This document shows, piece by piece, positions 42,192-50,987 of a stretch of 64,000 nucleotides of DNA (within the stretch, counting starts at the first letter, position 1; each line of letters starts with the position of its first letter). Made by a program: the position numbers and the translations under genes. The notes under the pieces are model-generated. The model saw only the letters and a program-made list of their open reading frames with translations, searched no databases and had not been told where the DNA came from. The stretch is from JBCCMQ01 sp039179985 (GTDB lineage: Bacteria > Pseudomonadota > Alphaproteobacteria > Rhodobacterales > Rhodobacteraceae): the NCBI GenBank assembly GCA_039179985.1, contig JBCDED010000008.1:1-64000 (forward strand), in the 5' to 3' direction.

Positions 42192-43667
42192 TCACTGAGT
42201 CCAGCTGACGCCCGTCAGATCGTTGGCCTGCGTCGGTGCATTGGCCCAGAGGCCATCCAGATTAGCATTGGCGACACCGGTCCGGGCCAGCTGAAAGAGA
42301 TAGCCGTTCACGTAGTCCTCGGAGATCATCTGCTGCATCTTGCGCAGGATCGCCGTGCGGTCCGCAGGCTCGGTCGCGCCCTTCAGTTCCGCATTGGCGG
42401 CCTGGAACGCCGGGTTGTCGTACTGGAAGTAGTAGTCCGGCCGGGCGTAAATGCCGATGTCCATGGGTTCGGTATGGCTGACGATGGTCAGGTCAAAGTC
42501 TTTTCCCCGGAAAACCTGTTCCAGCCACTGGGCCCATTCAAGGTTTTCGATCTCGGTCTCGATCCCGACCTCGCGCAGTTGTGCCGCGATGATCTCGCCC
42601 CCGCGCCGTGCATAAGACGGCGGCGGCAGTTTGAGGCTGAGTGTCAGGTCTTCGACCCCGGCCTCGGCCAGCAGGGCCTTCGCCTTTTCGGGGTCGAAGT
42701 TCGACAGGGCCGTCAGATCCACATAGTCGGGATTATGCGGCGCAAAATGCGTGCCGATGGGCGTGCCGTAGCCGAACATGGCCCCATCGATGATGTCTTG
42801 GCGATTGATTGCATGGGCGATGGCCTGCCGCACGCGGATATCCGACAGTTTTTCGGATTTGTTGTTTGTCGAGAGGATCGTCTCGCCTTCGGTCGACCCG
42901 ATTAGAAGCTGGAACCGTGGGTCGGCATCGAATTGCGCCAGCGTCTCGGGCGCGGGGTACCCCGGAAAGGCATCGATATCACCGGCCATCATGGCCGCGA
43001 AGGCCGCCGACGGGTCCGAGATGAACTTGAACGTGGCCTCCGTCAGCGCGGGTTTCTCGCCCCAGTATCCGTCGTAGGCCTCAAGCTCCACCCGGTCGCC
43101 CTGCACCCAATCCGCGAATTTGAACGGACCGGTGCCAATGGGCGCTGTCGCCGCCTGTTCCACCGACGCGGGCGAGACGATCACCGCATCGCCCCAGGCC
43201 ATGTTGGTTATGAAGCCGCCGTTGGGCTCACTGAGCGTCACTTTGACCGTATGGTCGTCCAGAACCTCCACATCGGCGATTCCGGCAAAAAGTGCCTTTT
43301 GCGCGTTCGTGCTGTCCTCCGCGCGGGCGCGATCGAGCGAAAATTTCACGTCATTCGCGGTCATCGGCGTGCCGTCATGGAAGGTCACACCCCGGCGCAG
43401 GTTGAAGGTGTAGTCGAGTCCACCGTTCGAAATCGTCCAGCTTTCCGCAAGCGCCGGCGCCACGGACCCGTCAGCGCGGTAGCGCGTGAGACCCTCGAAG
43501 ACGTTGGCATAGACCACTTCGTCTATCGCAGCGGCGGCGCCGCCTGTGGGGTCGAGGTTTGGTGGTTCCAGCTGCATGCCCACGGTGATCGCGGTCTGGG
43601 CGGTGGCCGCGCCCGACAGAACGCCGAAGGCGACCGCCAAAGCTATTGCGCGCAGGTGCATCGTCAT
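42192..43667 (-). CDS. Peptide-type ABC transporter substrate-binding protein
   Basis: Periplasmic SBP family 5 (DppA/OppA-like), 491 residues. Signal peptide cleaved near GAATA-QTA; ITVGMQLEPPNLDPTGGAAAA, FEGLTRYRADGSVAPALAESW, and IRVRQAIAHAINR are family hallmarks. It is the only binding protein near the permease operon at 36338-39698, but gpx, a membrane protein, HxlR and MBL genes intervene. It ends before the strong terminator at 42147-42173. With the peptidase gene upstream it may capture a peptide or amino-acid conjugate. Confidence 0.93.
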   Translation of the reverse strand: MTMHLRAIALAVAFGVLSGAATAQTAITVGMQLEPPNLDPTGGAAAAIDEVVYANVFEGLTRYRADGSVAPALAESWTISNGGLDYTFNLRRGVTFHDGTPMTANDVKFSLDRARAEDSTNAQKALFAGIADVEVLDDHTVKVTLSEPNGGFITNMAWGDAVIVSPASVEQAATAPIGTGPFKFADWVQGDRVELEAYDGYWGEKPALTEATFKFISDPSAAFAAMMAGDIDAFPGYPAPETLAQFDADPRFQLLIGSTEGETILSTNNKSEKLSDIRVRQAIAHAINRQDIIDGAMFGYGTPIGTHFAPHNPDYVDLTALSNFDPEKAKALLAEAGVEDLTLSLKLPPPSYARRGGEIIAAQLREVGIETEIENLEWAQWLEQVFRGKDFDLTIVSHTEPMDIGIYARPDYYFQYDNPAFQAANAELKGATEPADRTAILRKMQQMISEDYVNGYLFQLARTGVANANLDGLWANAPTQANDLTGVSWTQ

Positions 43668-43753
43668 CTCCCTGATTTTTCGCTCTTGTTTGAAAGGCTA
43701 ACGGTGCAAGAGCCGTTTGGGAAGCGCCATGGAACCGCAGGGACGCGGACGGC

Positions 43754-45046
43754 TCAGGAAACTTGCGGCCTGTCGACGAGAAGCTCTTTCAGCGTCAACG
43801 CCATGATCCCTGCCGCATCGACCATATCGTCGATGCCGATCCATTCGTCGGGCTGGTGTGCAAGGTCCAGAATACCGGGCCCATAGGCGATGCAGTTTTT
43901 CAGCCGTCCGATCCGGTCGATGTGTTTCTGGTCATAGGTTCCCGGACTGACAACGTATTCGGCATGGCGGCCCAGAACTTTCTCCATCGCCGCCGACACC
44001 GTCTGAACCACCGGAGCCTCCCGGTCCGTCATGGTGGGAAGAACCTCGTGCATATCTCTGATTTCGTAAGAGAAATCTGGACGCTCGGCGCGAATTTTCT
44101 CCAGCATGTCCGCCACCTCGCTTTTGACCGCAACGATGTCCTCTTCGATGAGGAACCGCCGGTCGATAATAATGCGGCAGCGGTCAGCGACGCAGGGCGC
44201 GGGCCAGCCGTCGTAGCCCTCTTCGGGATCGGGTTCGCCGCCGTGGATGGAGTTGATGTTCAGCGTCGATTGCTTGGCGCCTTCGGGGACCACCGGCATT
44301 TCCGTGCGCTTGGAGGCCAGGAGCGGGAAAAGATGCGTCTCCATCTCTTCCAAAACCGCGCCCATATGACGGATCGCGCTGTCACCGAGGAAGGGCATCG
44401 ATCCATGTGCGATACGGCCCTTGGTTTCGATTTCGGCCCACCAGACGCCCCGGTGGCCAAGGCAGATGCGATCTTTGTTCAAGGGCTCGGGGATGATGAC
44501 GTGCTGCACGCGGGCGGGGTCAAAATAGCCCTGCTCGGCCAGATAGGCCACGCCGCCGTAGCCACCGGATTCCTCGTCTGCGGTACCCGAGATCTCGATG
44601 GCACCGGCAAAATCCGGGTGGCGCGCCAGGAAGGCTTCGGCGGCGACGATCGAGGTCGCAAGCCCGCCTTTCATATCGCACGTACCCCGGCCATAGATGC
44701 GTCCGTTCTTCACCTCGCCGCCGAACGGGTCCGTGGTCCAGCCATGTCCGACCTCGACGACATCGGTGTGGCTATTGAAATGCACGCAGTCGCCCGGTGC
44801 GCGGCCTTGGCGGCGGGCGACGATATTCCAGCGCGGGTAGCGGTCGCTATCGCCGGGGGTGCCTTCGGCGCGGATCAGGTCTGTTTCAAACCCAACAGCG
44901 CCGAGACGGGCGTTCAGGTATTCACAGATCGTCCTGTACTCTGCCCCCGGTGGGTTGAGCGTGGGGATGCGGACGAGGTCCTGTGTGAGCGTCACCAGGT
45001 CTTCACGCCTGTAGGCGACTTCGTAGAGAAGAACCTCGTCGCTCAT
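43754..45046 (-). CDS. ArgE/DapE-family metallopeptidase (M20)
   Basis: Deacylase or peptidase with two metal ions, 430 residues from the ATG at 45046. Landmarks: FNSHTDVVEVG (His and Asp), GTCDMKGGLA (Asp), TADEESGGYG (Glu pair), and a C-terminal DLAHQPDEWIGIDD with the last His. All metal ligands are present. The start overlaps the upstream membrane-protein gene by 4 bp. It lies 86 bp before the peptide-type binding protein gene, suggesting it hydrolyses an imported N-acyl amino acid or peptide. Confidence 0.92.
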   Translation of the reverse strand: MSDEVLLYEVAYRREDLVTLTQDLVRIPTLNPPGAEYRTICEYLNARLGAVGFETDLIRAEGTPGDSDRYPRWNIVARRQGRAPGDCVHFNSHTDVVEVGHGWTTDPFGGEVKNGRIYGRGTCDMKGGLATSIVAAEAFLARHPDFAGAIEISGTADEESGGYGGVAYLAEQGYFDPARVQHVIIPEPLNKDRICLGHRGVWWAEIETKGRIAHGSMPFLGDSAIRHMGAVLEEMETHLFPLLASKRTEMPVVPEGAKQSTLNINSIHGGEPDPEEGYDGWPAPCVADRCRIIIDRRFLIEEDIVAVKSEVADMLEKIRAERPDFSYEIRDMHEVLPTMTDREAPVVQTVSAAMEKVLGRHAEYVVSPGTYDQKHIDRIGRLKNCIAYGPGILDLAHQPDEWIGIDDMVDAAGIMALTLKELLVDRPQVS

Positions 45047-45537
45047 GCCGGTAGCGCCAGGAAGATCATGGATAGGGTTCCCCAGATAACCAAAGCAAAA
45101 TGGGTATGCTGGCTGCCCTGGTGGCAGTACCATATCGCGTAGTGATTTCCGCCGACAAGAAACCCGGCCCAGTTCATAGTGAACAAAAACGCGCCCAGAA
45201 GCGCGATCGCCTGCGCTGTGTCTGGCTCGGTGGTCCCGAATAGCGCTCCGAGCAGGGCGATGGTTCCTACGGCCAGAACCAGCGTAGCGATGGTTTCTGA
45301 GATGACAATGCCGATAAACGCAATGCGGATGAGGCGCGGGTTTTCCACCCGCCGGTGCGCCACCTTGGCAAAGTCCTCGGGGTATTCCTCGGCGATCAGG
45401 TCGAACTGCATCAGCATGCGGACGATGTTTTCGTTCATGGCCGGATAGAGGATGTTGTCGCGGGCCCCTGTGAACATCCACGCGGCGAGCGCCGCAGTCA
45501 GTCCGGTCTGGGCAAGAAGAAAGATCGTTTCGGACAA
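45043..45537 (-). CDS. DUF2165-like integral membrane protein
   Basis: 164 residues if the TTG at 45537 is used; the longer frame to 45711 adds an N-terminus with no membrane or family character and no good ribosome-binding site. Four hydrophobic helices alternate with MQFDL and LALLGAFLFTMNWAGFLVGGN, ending SMIFLALPA, a C-terminus like DUF2165 proteins. Function unknown. It overlaps the peptidase gene by 4 bp, so they are co-translated. Confidence 0.7.
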   Translation of the reverse strand: MSETIFLLAQTGLTAALAAWMFTGARDNILYPAMNENIVRMLMQFDLIAEEYPEDFAKVAHRRVENPRLIRIAFIGIVISETIATLVLAVGTIALLGALFGTTEPDTAQAIALLGAFLFTMNWAGFLVGGNHYAIWYCHQGSQHTHFALVIWGTLSMIFLALPA

Positions 45538-45814
45538 GTGCTCAGCCGCCGTGTCAGGAAATAGGTGTTGCCTGACGCTATCCAACACTCCGACCCAAGG
45601 GCAAGACCGCGCCGCGCGGAGACCGGCGTCCAAGCGCATTTTTGGGCGGCAAATGGCGCCGATGATCAATCCAGACGCAACGCGGTCCCGGAGCCCCGTT
45701 CGGTGGTGCACAAACGGCTTTGCAGCTCCGGGGTAAAGCGCCGTCGTCGATGACCACCGTGGCCGGAAACCTCCGCGTGACCATGCGCATGCGCGCGCCT
45801 CTTTCTGGCGTTCT

Positions 45815-46180
45815 GCCGCAAAAAATCGATCCGGTCAGCGCGGTCTTCGGGCCGGGCAATCCGCTGCATGGGCATCTTGCGGTCGCACACTTGGTGGTGA
45901 GGTCCGAAGTCGAAGAGTTTGCCGATGGCCTCGGCGGCCCCGACGACGTCGGAGGCGGACAAATAGCGCGAACAGCTTTCGGCGCTAACAGTGCCGGCGG
46001 GGCGCCGGGCTGCGGCGAATGCTGCATTTGATCGGAAGGCGCTTTCTTCTGAGCCGAAGGAACTTCGCTGTCAAAGCCACTGGGCCAGAGCTCGGCGGCA
46101 TCATCGATGCCGCCGAACAGGAGCCCCGCGCCCAGGTCGTACAACTCAGCACCCGGATCGAGGGGGAGGAGCGCACCTTC
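45815..46180 (-). pseudogene. Decayed gene with a cytochrome-c-like C-terminus
   Basis: On the minus strand two successive frames have strongly GC-ending codons. Upstream, about 46180-46060, reads PLDPGAELYDLGAGLLFGG and on into ELWPSGFDSE. Then, with a shift near 46060, a second frame (about 45962-45815) reads FGPHHQVCDRKMPMQRI, ARPEDRADRIDFLRQNA. The second resembles the Met-ligand and last helix of class I cytochromes c. No single start-to-stop frame covers both and no CxxCH was found. The remainder of the gene-free stretch (45538-45814 and 46181-46334) shows nothing I can name. Confidence 0.45.
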
Positions 46181-46334
46181 GCACCATCACCGCGCAATCG
46201 GCGTCCCTTGCCGCCTTCGCCTTTCACGGTGAGCGAGACCTTTGGGCAGCTGTTAAGCGAATCTTTGATTCTCGGCTCCTATTGTCCGGCACCGACAACC
46301 GCACTGGGGTTGTCCAGCAGATCAGGACGGGACA

Positions 46335-46907
46335 ATGATCAAAACGTTATCTTTGGGCGCGCTTGTAGCCTGCGCCGCCTTTTCCGCCGCCGCCGACGAA
46401 TTCTCCCCGGCGCTCCAGGCCTATTTCGAGGCTGAGGTCATGCAGTGGGCGAATGACCCGGTCATCGCTGCCGCAATCGCCGCGCAGAACGCCCGCACCG
46501 CCTCGCTGTCACAGTCTGATATCGACGAAATGGACGCCCGCTGGCGGGCCGAGGTCGGCACTGGCAACACGCCCACAATCACGCCCGTGATCTCGGGCGA
46601 AGCGGCGGACTATCTCCGCGCACGCGTTGCCTCCTCGGGCGGCGTCATTACCGAGGTTTTTGCGATGGACGCACGCGGCCTCAACGTGGCCGCCAGCGCA
46701 GTAACCTCCGACTACTGGCAAGGGGACGAGGCGAAATTCTCAGCCACCTTCCCGAACGGTCCGGGTGCGATGCACATCGGGGACGTGGAATTTGACGAAT
46801 CGAGCCAGAGCTATCAAGGCCAGGTCTCGGTGGTCATCACGGACCCGGCCTCCGGCAAGGCCATAGGCGCCATGACGGTCGGCCTGAACGCCGAAGCGCT
46901 CATGTGA
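46335..46907 (+). CDS. Secreted PDC (Cache-like) sensor-domain protein
   Basis: 190 residues: signal peptide (cleaved near FSAAA-DEF), a first helix (YFEAEVMQWANDPVI) and a PDC fold with VFAMDARGLNVAASAVTSDYWQGDEAKF and GQVSVVITDP. There is no membrane anchor or signalling domain, so it is a free periplasmic ligand-binding module. It is 96 bp before the chemoreceptor gene, in the same direction. I infer it presents a ligand to that receptor or to another; that is not shown by sequence. Confidence 0.82.
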   Translation: MIKTLSLGALVACAAFSAAADEFSPALQAYFEAEVMQWANDPVIAAAIAAQNARTASLSQSDIDEMDARWRAEVGTGNTPTITPVISGEAADYLRARVASSGGVITEVFAMDARGLNVAASAVTSDYWQGDEAKFSATFPNGPGAMHIGDVEFDESSQSYQGQVSVVITDPASGKAIGAMTVGLNAEALM

Positions 46908-47003
46908 TCCCAAGCCCGCGGGTGTGTGCCGAAATTACGCACCCGCGCCACCCCTCGATAGCCGTCGCTGAACCGCACCGCCATTGACCGGAGACACGTT
47001 CCC

Positions 47004-49643
47004 ATGTTTCGCATTCGGCCCACACTCTTTCTACTAACCTCACTCTTTGTCGCCTTTGTCATTGTGGTCAGCAGCGCCATCGTCATCGGCCTGTCGTTTA
47101 AATCTGCACGGCAGGTTGCGGCCTCAGGGGTCACAGAACAAGCCGCACAGGTCAGCGCGCTCGTCGCGAAACAAGCCGGAGGCGCGGTGCGTTTCGGCAA
47201 AACGGACGTTTTGAAAGCCCTGCTCGACGATACGCTTTTGGCCGCGAAGGGTCAGGCGACGGCGGCCTCGGTCCTGTCTGCCGACGGTTCTTTTCTGGCC
47301 AGTGCGGACCAGTCCGCCGGGACCGGCGCCGTACCGCAGGTGCTTTCCGATCTCTCCCGAGGCGTACTTGCAACCGGCGAGGCAGCCGCCTCTGCCGATG
47401 GATTGTCTGTGGCTCTACCCATTCGCTTTGGGCCGGAGGCCGATTTCGTTTGCGTTCTGGCGATGGAATGGACCCCCGAAGCCGTGCTCTCAGGCATCAA
47501 GGACCAACAGTTGCGGACAATCGCCACTTCTGCCGCGGTTATGGGCGTTGCTCTTTTGTCAGCATTTGCCTTTTTTGGCGCCAAACTGACCCGTCCGCTC
47601 CGCCGCCTTTCACGCGCAATCACAGAGCTTTCCACGGGCAATACCGCAGTTGAGGTTCCGGAACGCCACCGAAAGGATGAAATCGGGTCCATTGCCGAAG
47701 CGGTCGAAAACCTGAGGCTCAAGCTTGTGGACAAGGCGCGCCTGGAAAGCGAGACGGCCTTCCGGGACGCGGCCCTCGAAACTTCGGCGGTACCGACGGT
47801 CCTCGTGGGTCCGGACGGCAAGATACGCCACTGCAACCAAGCCGCTCTCGGTTTTTTTGAGACGGCGGCAGAGACGTTTGCGGCGCAGAGACCCAGTTTT
47901 GATGGAAATCAGCCCATTGGCGTTGACCTTGGCCTCTTGCTTGGACCAGAGACCATCGATGGCGGGTCAGCCGACCAACGTGTTCTGGCAAATCACCTTG
48001 CGGATCCCGCTGCTCTGCCTTGCAAGCTCGAAATCGTAATGGGCGATATGTGGCTCAGCCTGTCCGTCGCATCGGTCTGCGCGCATGACGGGGAAGCGCT
48101 TGGGGCGGTCGTCAACATCGAGAACGCGACAGAGCAGCGTAAGGCGCAGGCACTGATTTCCACCCTGAAAGACAAAATGGCGGTTGCAGAATTCACGCCC
48201 GACGGGCTGCTTGCGTCCGGAAACGAACCCTTCACCGATGCGCTCGGCACCGCAGAACCGCCCAATGGTCGCCGAGCCTGGGACCTCATGGATCTGCGGG
48301 AAGTGGCTGGTCGGGACAACCAGGAAGGCTGGAAGCACATACTCGAGGCGCAGCTCGTTTCCGGGGACATCCCGCTCAGGGATTCGTCGGGCACACGCCT
48401 GCAAGGGTTTCTCAACGTGGTCCGGGACAACGCGGGCGTTGCGCAGAGGGTCATTCTCATGGCCAGCGATATCTCAGCGGCCTTCGGCGCGGCAGAGGAT
48501 GCAAAGGAGCATGCACAGAAGCTGACCGAAGCCCAGAAGGACGTTGTCACCAACCTTGGTGTCGCGCTTCGGCACCTGAGCGACGGGGATTTGACGGCAC
48601 AGATCGAAACACCTTTCAGCGACGAATACGAACCGCTCAGGGCCGACTTCAACAAAGCGACGTCCGGTCTCTCGGATGCCACGGCCGAAGTCGTGATGCT
48701 TGCCCAGACGCTTGGCAGCGAGACCGCGGGCATTTCCCAGTCCGCCGACGGCCTGGCGCGTCGCACCGAAACATCGGCAGCAACACTGGAAGAGACCGCC
48801 TCCGCAATGGACGAACTGACGTCATCGGTCGCCGCGGCATCTGACGGTGCACTGGAAGCCACCCGCATCGTCGCCAAAGCCAAGGACAGGGCAACTGAGG
48901 GACGGGAAGTCGTCCGCAAATCCGTCGCGGCCATGTCTGAGATCGAGAGTTCTTCCGGGAAGATCGCCAAAATCGTGGATGTCATTGACGATATTGCCTT
49001 TCAGACCAACTTGCTTGCCCTGAACGCGGGCGTTGAAGCTGCACGGGCCGGCGATGCCGGGCGCGGCTTTGCGGTTGTGGCGTCGGAGGTGCGCGGCCTT
49101 GCCCAGCGGTCTTCTCAGGCCGCGGGCGAAATCAACACGCTGATCTCTTCCAGCAGCAACCAGGTCAAAACCGGGGTGACCCTTGTGGACGAGGTCGGCA
49201 ATGCACTGTCGGCCATTGTCGAGTCGGTCGAAGAGATCGACGCCCGCGTCGGCGAAATCGCAAACTCAGCCAAGGAGCAGTCAACGGGTCTTGCGGAAAT
49301 CAACACTGCCGTGAACGACCTGGATCGCAACAGTCAGCAAAACGCGGCGATGCTAGAGGAAACGACGGCCGCGAGCTACGCCCTGGCGCAGGTAGCCGAG
49401 CGCCTGACGGAAACCGTGGCCCAGTTTAAAACCGCTGGCCCGCCGCCGGAAAAACAACTGTTGACCAAACAGGTGCGCGCGAACGAAAGACCGGCACAGA
49501 GTGTGAGGCCGCAAAAGACACCCCAGACAAACCCACGATTGCCTTCAAAGGGCGCGCATTCGCCGGCGCAGGCAGCAGCCGCAGTCGCCGTGCCGGCCGA
49601 GGTGGTCGAGGAAACGCAGGAGGACAGCTGGGAACATTTCTGA
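47004..49643 (+). CDS. Chemoreceptor (methyl-accepting chemotaxis protein) with two PAS regions and CheR-docking tail
   Basis: 879 residues: TM1 (about 8-33), periplasmic sensor (34-170), TM2 (171-192), HAMP (LTRPLRRLSRAITELS onward, to about 245), two PAS-like regions (about 258-380 and 385-490), a second HAMP (about 515-560), and the signalling hairpin with tip FQTNLLALNAGVEAARAG. The Ala/Pro/Arg-rich linker at about 810-865 ends in the C-terminal pentapeptide SWEHF (xWxxF), a docking site for CheR/CheB. The start ATG has GGAG ten bases upstream. Ligand unknown. Confidence 0.95.
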   Translation: MFRIRPTLFLLTSLFVAFVIVVSSAIVIGLSFKSARQVAASGVTEQAAQVSALVAKQAGGAVRFGKTDVLKALLDDTLLAAKGQATAASVLSADGSFLASADQSAGTGAVPQVLSDLSRGVLATGEAAASADGLSVALPIRFGPEADFVCVLAMEWTPEAVLSGIKDQQLRTIATSAAVMGVALLSAFAFFGAKLTRPLRRLSRAITELSTGNTAVEVPERHRKDEIGSIAEAVENLRLKLVDKARLESETAFRDAALETSAVPTVLVGPDGKIRHCNQAALGFFETAAETFAAQRPSFDGNQPIGVDLGLLLGPETIDGGSADQRVLANHLADPAALPCKLEIVMGDMWLSLSVASVCAHDGEALGAVVNIENATEQRKAQALISTLKDKMAVAEFTPDGLLASGNEPFTDALGTAEPPNGRRAWDLMDLREVAGRDNQEGWKHILEAQLVSGDIPLRDSSGTRLQGFLNVVRDNAGVAQRVILMASDISAAFGAAEDAKEHAQKLTEAQKDVVTNLGVALRHLSDGDLTAQIETPFSDEYEPLRADFNKATSGLSDATAEVVMLAQTLGSETAGISQSADGLARRTETSAATLEETASAMDELTSSVAAASDGALEATRIVAKAKDRATEGREVVRKSVAAMSEIESSSGKIAKIVDVIDDIAFQTNLLALNAGVEAARAGDAGRGFAVVASEVRGLAQRSSQAAGEINTLISSSSNQVKTGVTLVDEVGNALSAIVESVEEIDARVGEIANSAKEQSTGLAEINTAVNDLDRNSQQNAAMLEETTAASYALAQVAERLTETVAQFKTAGPPPEKQLLTKQVRANERPAQSVRPQKTPQTNPRLPSKGAHSPAQAAAAVAVPAEVVEETQEDSWEHF

Positions 49644-49724
49644 GTGCCGCTCCGGGAACGCCGCCGGGGATCGGGAGTTGCGCCCTATCGCCGGTCGCAT
49701 AAGGAGACCCGGTGATTGGCAGAC

Positions 49725-49967
49725 CTAGAAAGCCTTGAATGTCAGAGTAGTCAGCGTGCGCTCGATATCTTCGATATCGTGGACGTTCAGGTTGATGAAC
49801 TTTCCCACATCCTCGCCTTCTGGAATATACAGTTTCATCAGCAGATCGAAATCCCCGGACGTCGAGTAGAGCTCGGAATGGACCTCTTTAAGCACGATCT
49901 TGTCCGCCACCCCATAGGCGGTGCCAGGCCGGCATCTGATCTGGACAAAAACGCATTGCATGGTCAT
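49725..49967 (-). CDS. Stand-alone Lrp/AsnC ligand-binding (RAM) domain protein
   Basis: 80 residues, covering only the effector-binding RAM domain of Lrp/AsnC regulators (IRCRPGTAYGVADKIV and VHSELYSTSGDFDLLMKLYIP), with no helix-turn-helix. GGAGAG lies just before the ATG. Such proteins can bind amino acids or mix with full Lrp proteins. It follows the FAD oxidoreductase gene by 47 bp. Confidence 0.9.
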   Translation of the reverse strand: MTMQCVFVQIRCRPGTAYGVADKIVLKEVHSELYSTSGDFDLLMKLYIPEGEDVGKFINLNVHDIEDIERTLTTLTFKAF

Positions 49968-50014
49968 CGCTCTCCTTGTCGGTGCAGCGATGCCGCGGGC
50001 CCCGGCTCAGCTCG

Positions 50015-50959
50015 TCACGCTGCACTTTCGGAATGCAGGATCGCCCCGGCCAAAGCAAGCCCGCTTGTGTAGGCGTCTTCCGCCCGGCCCCCAAGACACC
50101 AGTCGCCCCCGAGCCAGAGGTGCGCGCCCGGCGCGGTCCAACACGGCTGACCAAGCGGCCGAAGTGTTTGCGCATACCGCCAGCGGTGAGCCACCCAATT
50201 CACCTCGGCCACGGTGTAACCCGTAAACGCAAGAAACTGCGCAATCAGAGCGCGACCTGCGACCTCATGATCCTGGTCCAGGTGGGCTTCGCTCCAGGAC
50301 GCATCCGCCTGCACTACCCAACGGACGCCTGGCCCAGCCCGGCCCGGTTTCGACGACTGACGCGCCACCCGCGCCAGCCCTGAAAGGGGCGAAAGCACGT
50401 CATCGGGGATTTCGGCCCGATCCTCCATTGCCGCGACCATCAGGGTCCAAGAGGGCGCCATTTCTACGCCAGCGAGCTCCGCCGGTGCCGCGTCCCCCAG
50501 AAGACGCGCGGCCTGCGGCACCGGGATTGCGAGCGCGAGCCTGGCCGCGTGTATCTCTCGGCCACCGGCATCAAGGCGCCACAGCGCCCTGTAGCGTGAC
50601 ACAGATTGCACCTGGCAGTCCCGGCGCACCTCAACCCCAACCGCCAGCGGCGCGACCAGCCCGGACATGCCCGGCAATCCCACGACACCGTGATCCGCCC
50701 AGGCCGCCGCGTGGCCTGCAGCCTGCGCGCCGTTCAGAAATTCCGAGAACGCCGCAGTCTCGGCGGATACCGCCACCGCGCCGTGGTCATAGGCGCCCTC
50801 TTGCCTGCGGCGGGTTGCCAGGCGCCCTCCGAGGCCCCGGCTTTTTTCGAGCACCACCGGCGCGTGCCCGGCCTGCCGGAGGGCCGCGGCACAGGTGAGC
50901 CCGGCAAGACCGGCGCCGACAATGACAATCGGCAGCACCTGATCAGCCCCGACGGTCAC
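50015..50959 (-). CDS. FAD-dependent NAD(P)-type amine oxidase-like oxidoreductase
   Basis: 314 residues from the GTG at 50959, chosen for the AAGGAG site seven bases upstream; a longer frame to 51088 overlaps rlmE. The FAD Rossmann motif is VIVGAGLAGLTCAAAL, followed by the second motif VLEKSRGLGGRLATRR; the family is the renalase/phytoene-desaturase-like group. C-terminal LWLGGDWCLGG is the second FAD-contact motif. Substrate unknown. Confidence 0.85.
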   Translation of the reverse strand: MTVGADQVLPIVIVGAGLAGLTCAAALRQAGHAPVVLEKSRGLGGRLATRRRQEGAYDHGAVAVSAETAAFSEFLNGAQAAGHAAAWADHGVVGLPGMSGLVAPLAVGVEVRRDCQVQSVSRYRALWRLDAGGREIHAARLALAIPVPQAARLLGDAAPAELAGVEMAPSWTLMVAAMEDRAEIPDDVLSPLSGLARVARQSSKPGRAGPGVRWVVQADASWSEAHLDQDHEVAGRALIAQFLAFTGYTVAEVNWVAHRWRYAQTLRPLGQPCWTAPGAHLWLGGDWCLGGRAEDAYTSGLALAGAILHSESAA

Positions 50960-50987
50960 GGACGCTCCTTCTGGATCTGGTCCAATC

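Noticed and set aside
45578..46144. A single 188-codon minus-strand gene in the gap before the PDC gene
   Set aside because: Coding bias holds only in its first part, then shifts to another frame; better explained as a decayed gene.
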